Under the pieces are notes generated by a model that was not told the DNA's origin, did no database searches, and saw only the letters and a program-made list of their open reading frames with translations. Positions 61,850 to 64,000 of a stretch of 64,000 nt of DNA are shown here, one piece after another. The DNA is from Maledivibacter halophilus (GTDB lineage Bacteria; Bacillota; Clostridia; Peptostreptococcales; Caminicellaceae), in assembly GCF_900167445.1 (NCBI RefSeq), contig NZ_FUZT01000008.1, positions 216,729 through 280,728 on the forward strand. Reading direction: 5' to 3'. The number at the start of each line of letters is the position of its first letter. Positions within the stretch are counted from its first letter, which is position 1. The position numbers and the translations under genes are program-made.

Positions 61850-61981
61850 ATGCCAACAACTGGCGAAAAACCAGGTATAGGTACATATACTTGTACAAAT
61901 TGTGGACAAACTGTTCACTTAGATGACAACTCTGATACTTTGCCACCATGTCCTAGCTGTGACGGTACTGACTTTAGATAG
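61850..61981 (+). CDS. Zinc-ribbon protein (43 aa)
   Basis: A 43-residue protein with CTNCG and CPSCDG, two CxxC knuckles forming a zinc ribbon; the TGEKPG and DDNSDTLPPCPSC parts match a small family found widely in bacteria and plasmids. AGAAAGGGGG precedes the ATG. Its 3' end lies antisense to the 3' end of the 61915 gene. Confidence 0.7.
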   Translation: MPTTGEKPGIGTYTCTNCGQTVHLDDNSDTLPPCPSCDGTDFR

Positions 61982-62307
61982 TAGTTCTCCGTCACAAATT
62001 CTTTAATCGCTTCATCTGTGTAGCCAAAGACTTTACCTAAAACCCAATGATCAAAAACTGTCTTTGGCTTCTCAGGTAAGCTCTTAATAACTTCCACTAA
62101 ATACTCATCTTTGTATATCCATAAAGTAGCCCATTCATCAGTCAAGCATTTAGCATAGGTTCTTAAATTAAAACTTTCTTCAATATACTTTGCAGCAGCA
62201 GTAATTTGAGATGTTTTTATTGGAATTATAGCTGCTGGCTTACCTCGCATTACCATGTAACAATATGCAATTATTTCTCCTTTTAGCAAATCGTTTAAAC
62301 TTTTCAA
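61915..62307 (-). CDS. Unknown phage protein with overlapped 3' end
   Basis: A 130-residue protein with IIAYCYMVMRGKPAAI and FDHWVLGKVFGYTDEAIKEFV. Similar small proteins occur in clostridial phages, but the function is unknown. The last 21 codons are antisense to the zinc-ribbon gene and look unlike protein, so the original C-terminus was probably replaced when that gene arrived. TTG start with AAAGGTGATG upstream. Confidence 0.5.
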   Translation of the reverse strand: MKSLNDLLKGEIIAYCYMVMRGKPAAIIPIKTSQITAAAKYIEESFNLRTYAKCLTDEWATLWIYKDEYLVEVIKSLPEKPKTVFDHWVLGKVFGYTDEAIKEFVTENYYLKSVPSQLGHGGKVSELSSK

Positions 62308-62723
62308 AACATCACCTTTGCCATCCTAATCCCTAACCAATTTTGATACAGGCTCCTACTGTCTCATATCCCTATGGGCTGGTTCTAGGATTAAACGATT
62401 GTTTATTTTTATCAGCAGCACCACCGACAATGAACTTGTCCTTGAAGAGAATGCTATGTATAGATAATTCCGATGGAGGGAATTATTAGATTAGAGTTTT
62501 TTATATGTCAAATTATTTTTGACACAATACATATGTTTGGTTAACTACACCTATGAAATTATGATAAACTTAAGGTGTAGAAATTCACTTGATAATTATA
62601 TTATATGTTCATATAAGAACATTGTCAATAGTATTATGTTCTTATACGAGAAAAAATATTAAAATATTTCTTATAAGAACATATTTTGGTTCTTATAAGA
62701 ACTTAAAGGAAAGGAGATTTCAT
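62308..62723. other. Phage immunity control region
   Basis: The 416-bp gap between repressor and early genes. It holds TGTCAAA-N5-TTTGACA (62506-62524), a CTACACCT/AGGTGTAG pair (62545-62580) and four GTTCTTATAAGAAC-type boxes. Divergent promoters are expected here; no gene was seen. Confidence 0.6.
62607..62702. promoter_or_regulatory. Four operator boxes of the phage repressor
   Basis: Copies of GTTCTTATAAGAAC at 62607-62620, 62638-62651, 62667-62680 and 62689-62702 (the last a perfect palindrome, the others with one or few changes), directly before the repressor gene. Confidence 0.75.
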
Positions 62724-63383
62724 TTGAACACTCTTGGAGATAGATTGAAATACCTTAGAAAACTTCATAATATTAAGCAGCAAGATTTATCCAATGCAAC
62801 TAATATTTCAAGAAGTAATATAAGTAAAATAGAAAACAATTCATTGAGCCCTACAGCGACTGCAATTATAGCACTTTCAAATTTTTTTAGAGTGTCAACG
62901 GATTGGCTTTTAATCGGAAAAGAAGATACGTTTAATAAGGCTAAAGAGGGTAGTGCAGAATATTTTATAGAAAACTATACAATAGATGGTAAGCCAGCTG
63001 ATCCTTCAAATATATTTAATCCCCAAAGGAAAACTTTATTAAAGCAAATATGGGAAACTTTTGTTACTCTAATTAAAGAAGAGTCAAATGTAAATATGAA
63101 TAAAAATACCCCAGACCAAACATATGGCGTATTTGCTATAAAAAATGATTTTCCCGATCTTTACAAAGAAATAAAAGCTATCAAAGAATTAGGAGCAGTA
63201 GATAATATATATATAAAAGAAATAGTGGAACTTTTAAAAGAGTTACCTCCATCTGAGCTGAAGGAAATTAAAAATTACGTAAATTATAGGCTTCAAAGTT
63301 ACAATGAAGCGAATAAAAAGGGAGAGTCATCGACTTTCACGCATGGCGAAGAAACCGCTACTCTAGATGATGCTACAGCTTGA
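62724..63383 (+). CDS. XRE-family phage repressor (c-like)
   Basis: A 219-residue protein with a Cro/C1 helix-turn-helix (IKQQDLSNATNISRSNISKIENNS) and a charged, helical C-terminal region without a LexA-type peptidase motif. The TTG at 62724 has GGAAAGGAG upstream, and the operator boxes end just before it. It is divergent from the early operon, as in Mu. Confidence 0.8.
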   Translation: MNTLGDRLKYLRKLHNIKQQDLSNATNISRSNISKIENNSLSPTATAIIALSNFFRVSTDWLLIGKEDTFNKAKEGSAEYFIENYTIDGKPADPSNIFNPQRKTLLKQIWETFVTLIKEESNVNMNKNTPDQTYGVFAIKNDFPDLYKEIKAIKELGAVDNIYIKEIVELLKELPPSELKEIKNYVNYRLQSYNEANKKGESSTFTHGEETATLDDATA

Positions 63384-63400
63384 TTTTTTTATCCTCAAAA

Positions 63401-63452
63401 AGTGAAGAACTTCACTAATATTTTTTATCTTGCAATAGTGAAGTTCTTCACT
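63401..63452. repeat. 17-bp inverted repeat after the repressor
   Basis: AGTGAAGAACTTCACTA (63401-63417) and its perfect reverse complement (63436-63452) are separated by 18 nt. Each arm is itself nearly palindromic, as in an operator pair; a terminator is an alternative. Confidence 0.65.
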
Positions 63453-63598
63453 AAATAAACATAAAAAAAACAAGCACCGGTTTGATATGCTCAAAATGAT
63501 AAATGTTAATTGTCATTTGATATCAGGTTCTTGTAAAAATTGTGGTTATTTTCCAAATTTAAATCTTGAATTATTTCCACTTTTTTATTTAAATTTAA

Positions 63599-63691
63599 TG
63601 CACGCTTAAAAAAATTCTTTCAATCTATAAAACTCAGTATTTTCAATACTTATACCTATGCACGCTTAACCCTTAAAAAATGCACGCTTAA
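63599..63691. repeat. Three TGCACGCTTAA direct repeats (possible transposase sites)
   Basis: Copies at 63599-63609, 63659-63669 and 63681-63691, the last two spaced exactly 22 nt, the length of a MuA site. They lie beyond the repressor, where the phage left end should be. Confidence 0.45.
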
Positions 63692-64000
63692 AATTCCAAT
63701 TTTTATGATATACTATAGCCAAGGTAAAAAACTTGTTAACACACTTTAACGCTGATTAGTTCTAATACTGACGGTACACGTTACAAAGCGTTTTATTGTA
63801 ACGTTAAATTCGTTAACAGCAGCATGTCTCGTTCAAAAACTGCCGATCAGCTAGATGGTTTTGCAATTATTCGTGTCCATCGCCTCTTAAATCCTATCTC
63901 TAGCTAAATCGTTCTTTCTCTTGTAATCCCAATATATCCCACGGTTTATTATTTTATCTTTTCCCTTCGGGGGTTTTGCAGTTTAACTTGTCTCTCTACA

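Larger units (their letters stand above)
28735..63691 (-). mobile_element. Mu-like transposable prophage with a DGR (approximate limits)
   Basis: Gene order read on the minus strand follows phage Mu: divergent repressor, Ner-like, transposase A, ATPase B, Gam, GemA, Mor, lysis, gp27/28/29/F/I-Z/T/gp36/G, sheath, tube, chaperone, tape measure, baseplate, tail. All modules look intact. The limits given are the late terminator and the outermost repeated motifs near the repressor; terminal TG/CA and the 5-bp duplication were not found with certainty. Confidence 0.8.
63384..64000. other. Non-coding right edge of the window
   Basis: About 600 bases with no convincing gene. Contains a 17-bp inverted repeat (63401-63452), three direct repeats (63599-63691) and a group of GTTAACG/GTAACG motifs near 63740-63820. 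A 27-codon frame at 63823-63906 lacks a ribosome site. The phage end may lie here. Confidence 0.5.

Noticed and set aside
63823..63906. 27-codon plus-strand frame
   Set aside because: No ribosome site and too short to judge; not listed as a gene.
1..64000. CRISPR array, tRNA or rRNA genes
   Set aside because: No regularly spaced repeats and no tRNA or rRNA sequence were seen.

Overview
The window is AT-rich, with strong AGGAGG-type ribosome sites, many GTG/TTG starts, intrinsic terminators with U-runs, an S-layer-homology protein and Gram-positive-type phage genes. This points to a low-GC Firmicute, probably a Clostridia member; I cannot name a species. Almost every gene lies on the minus strand. 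No rRNA, tRNA or CRISPR array was seen.

Region 1 (1-1050) holds the N-terminal part of an aminoglycoside-phosphotransferase-like gene cut by the window edge and a short AraC-type regulator. Region 2 (about 1865-27730) is an integrative/mobilizable element. It carries a relaxase, MobC, a candidate oriT, a VirD4 coupling ATPase, TrbL/VirB6-like and PrgI-like membrane proteins and a VirB2-like pilin. These sit beside a Tad/Flp pilus set: prepilin peptidase, CpaB, a CpaE-like ATPase, TadA, TadB, TadC and two pseudopilin-like proteins. No complete VirB4 ATPase and no integrase are visible; only a 224-residue VirB4 N-domain-like protein was found. Cargo lies between the two halves of this machinery (12.4-17.6 kb): three single genes separated by structured spacers (membrane protein, methyltransferase, small unknown) and a three-gene operon (unknown + protein kinase + PD-(D/E)xK-like protein) that I regard as a candidate undescribed defence or signalling system.

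Region 3 (about 28.7-63.7 kb) is a complete-looking Mu-like transposable prophage read right to left. It starts with a repressor and its operators, a Ner-like regulator and the MuA-like and MuB-like transposition proteins. Gam, GemA, an amidase endolysin and a Mor activator follow. The late operon then gives holin-like proteins, small and large terminase, portal, F, I/Z, T, gp36, G, sheath, tube, a frameshifted tail chaperone, tape measure, baseplate and tail genes. Where Mu has its invertible tail-fibre G segment, this phage carries a diversity-generating retroelement (DGR) with Avd, template repeat, reverse transcriptase and a C-type-lectin-like target protein. Template and variable repeats match perfectly over 94 nt except for 13 differences, all at template adenines, which is direct evidence of past mutagenic retrohoming.

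Several plus-strand genes with their own promoters sit inside the phage (80-aa membrane protein, zinc ribbon, winged-helix protein) and look like lysogenic-conversion genes (morons). Other signals are an A AAT TTG slippery site, a nested scaffold start in the protease gene, a stand-alone copy of the MuA beta-barrel domain, AUA start codons on both mobilization genes, and a central non-coding GTAACG cluster where Mu has its strong gyrase site. The exact phage ends were not resolved.
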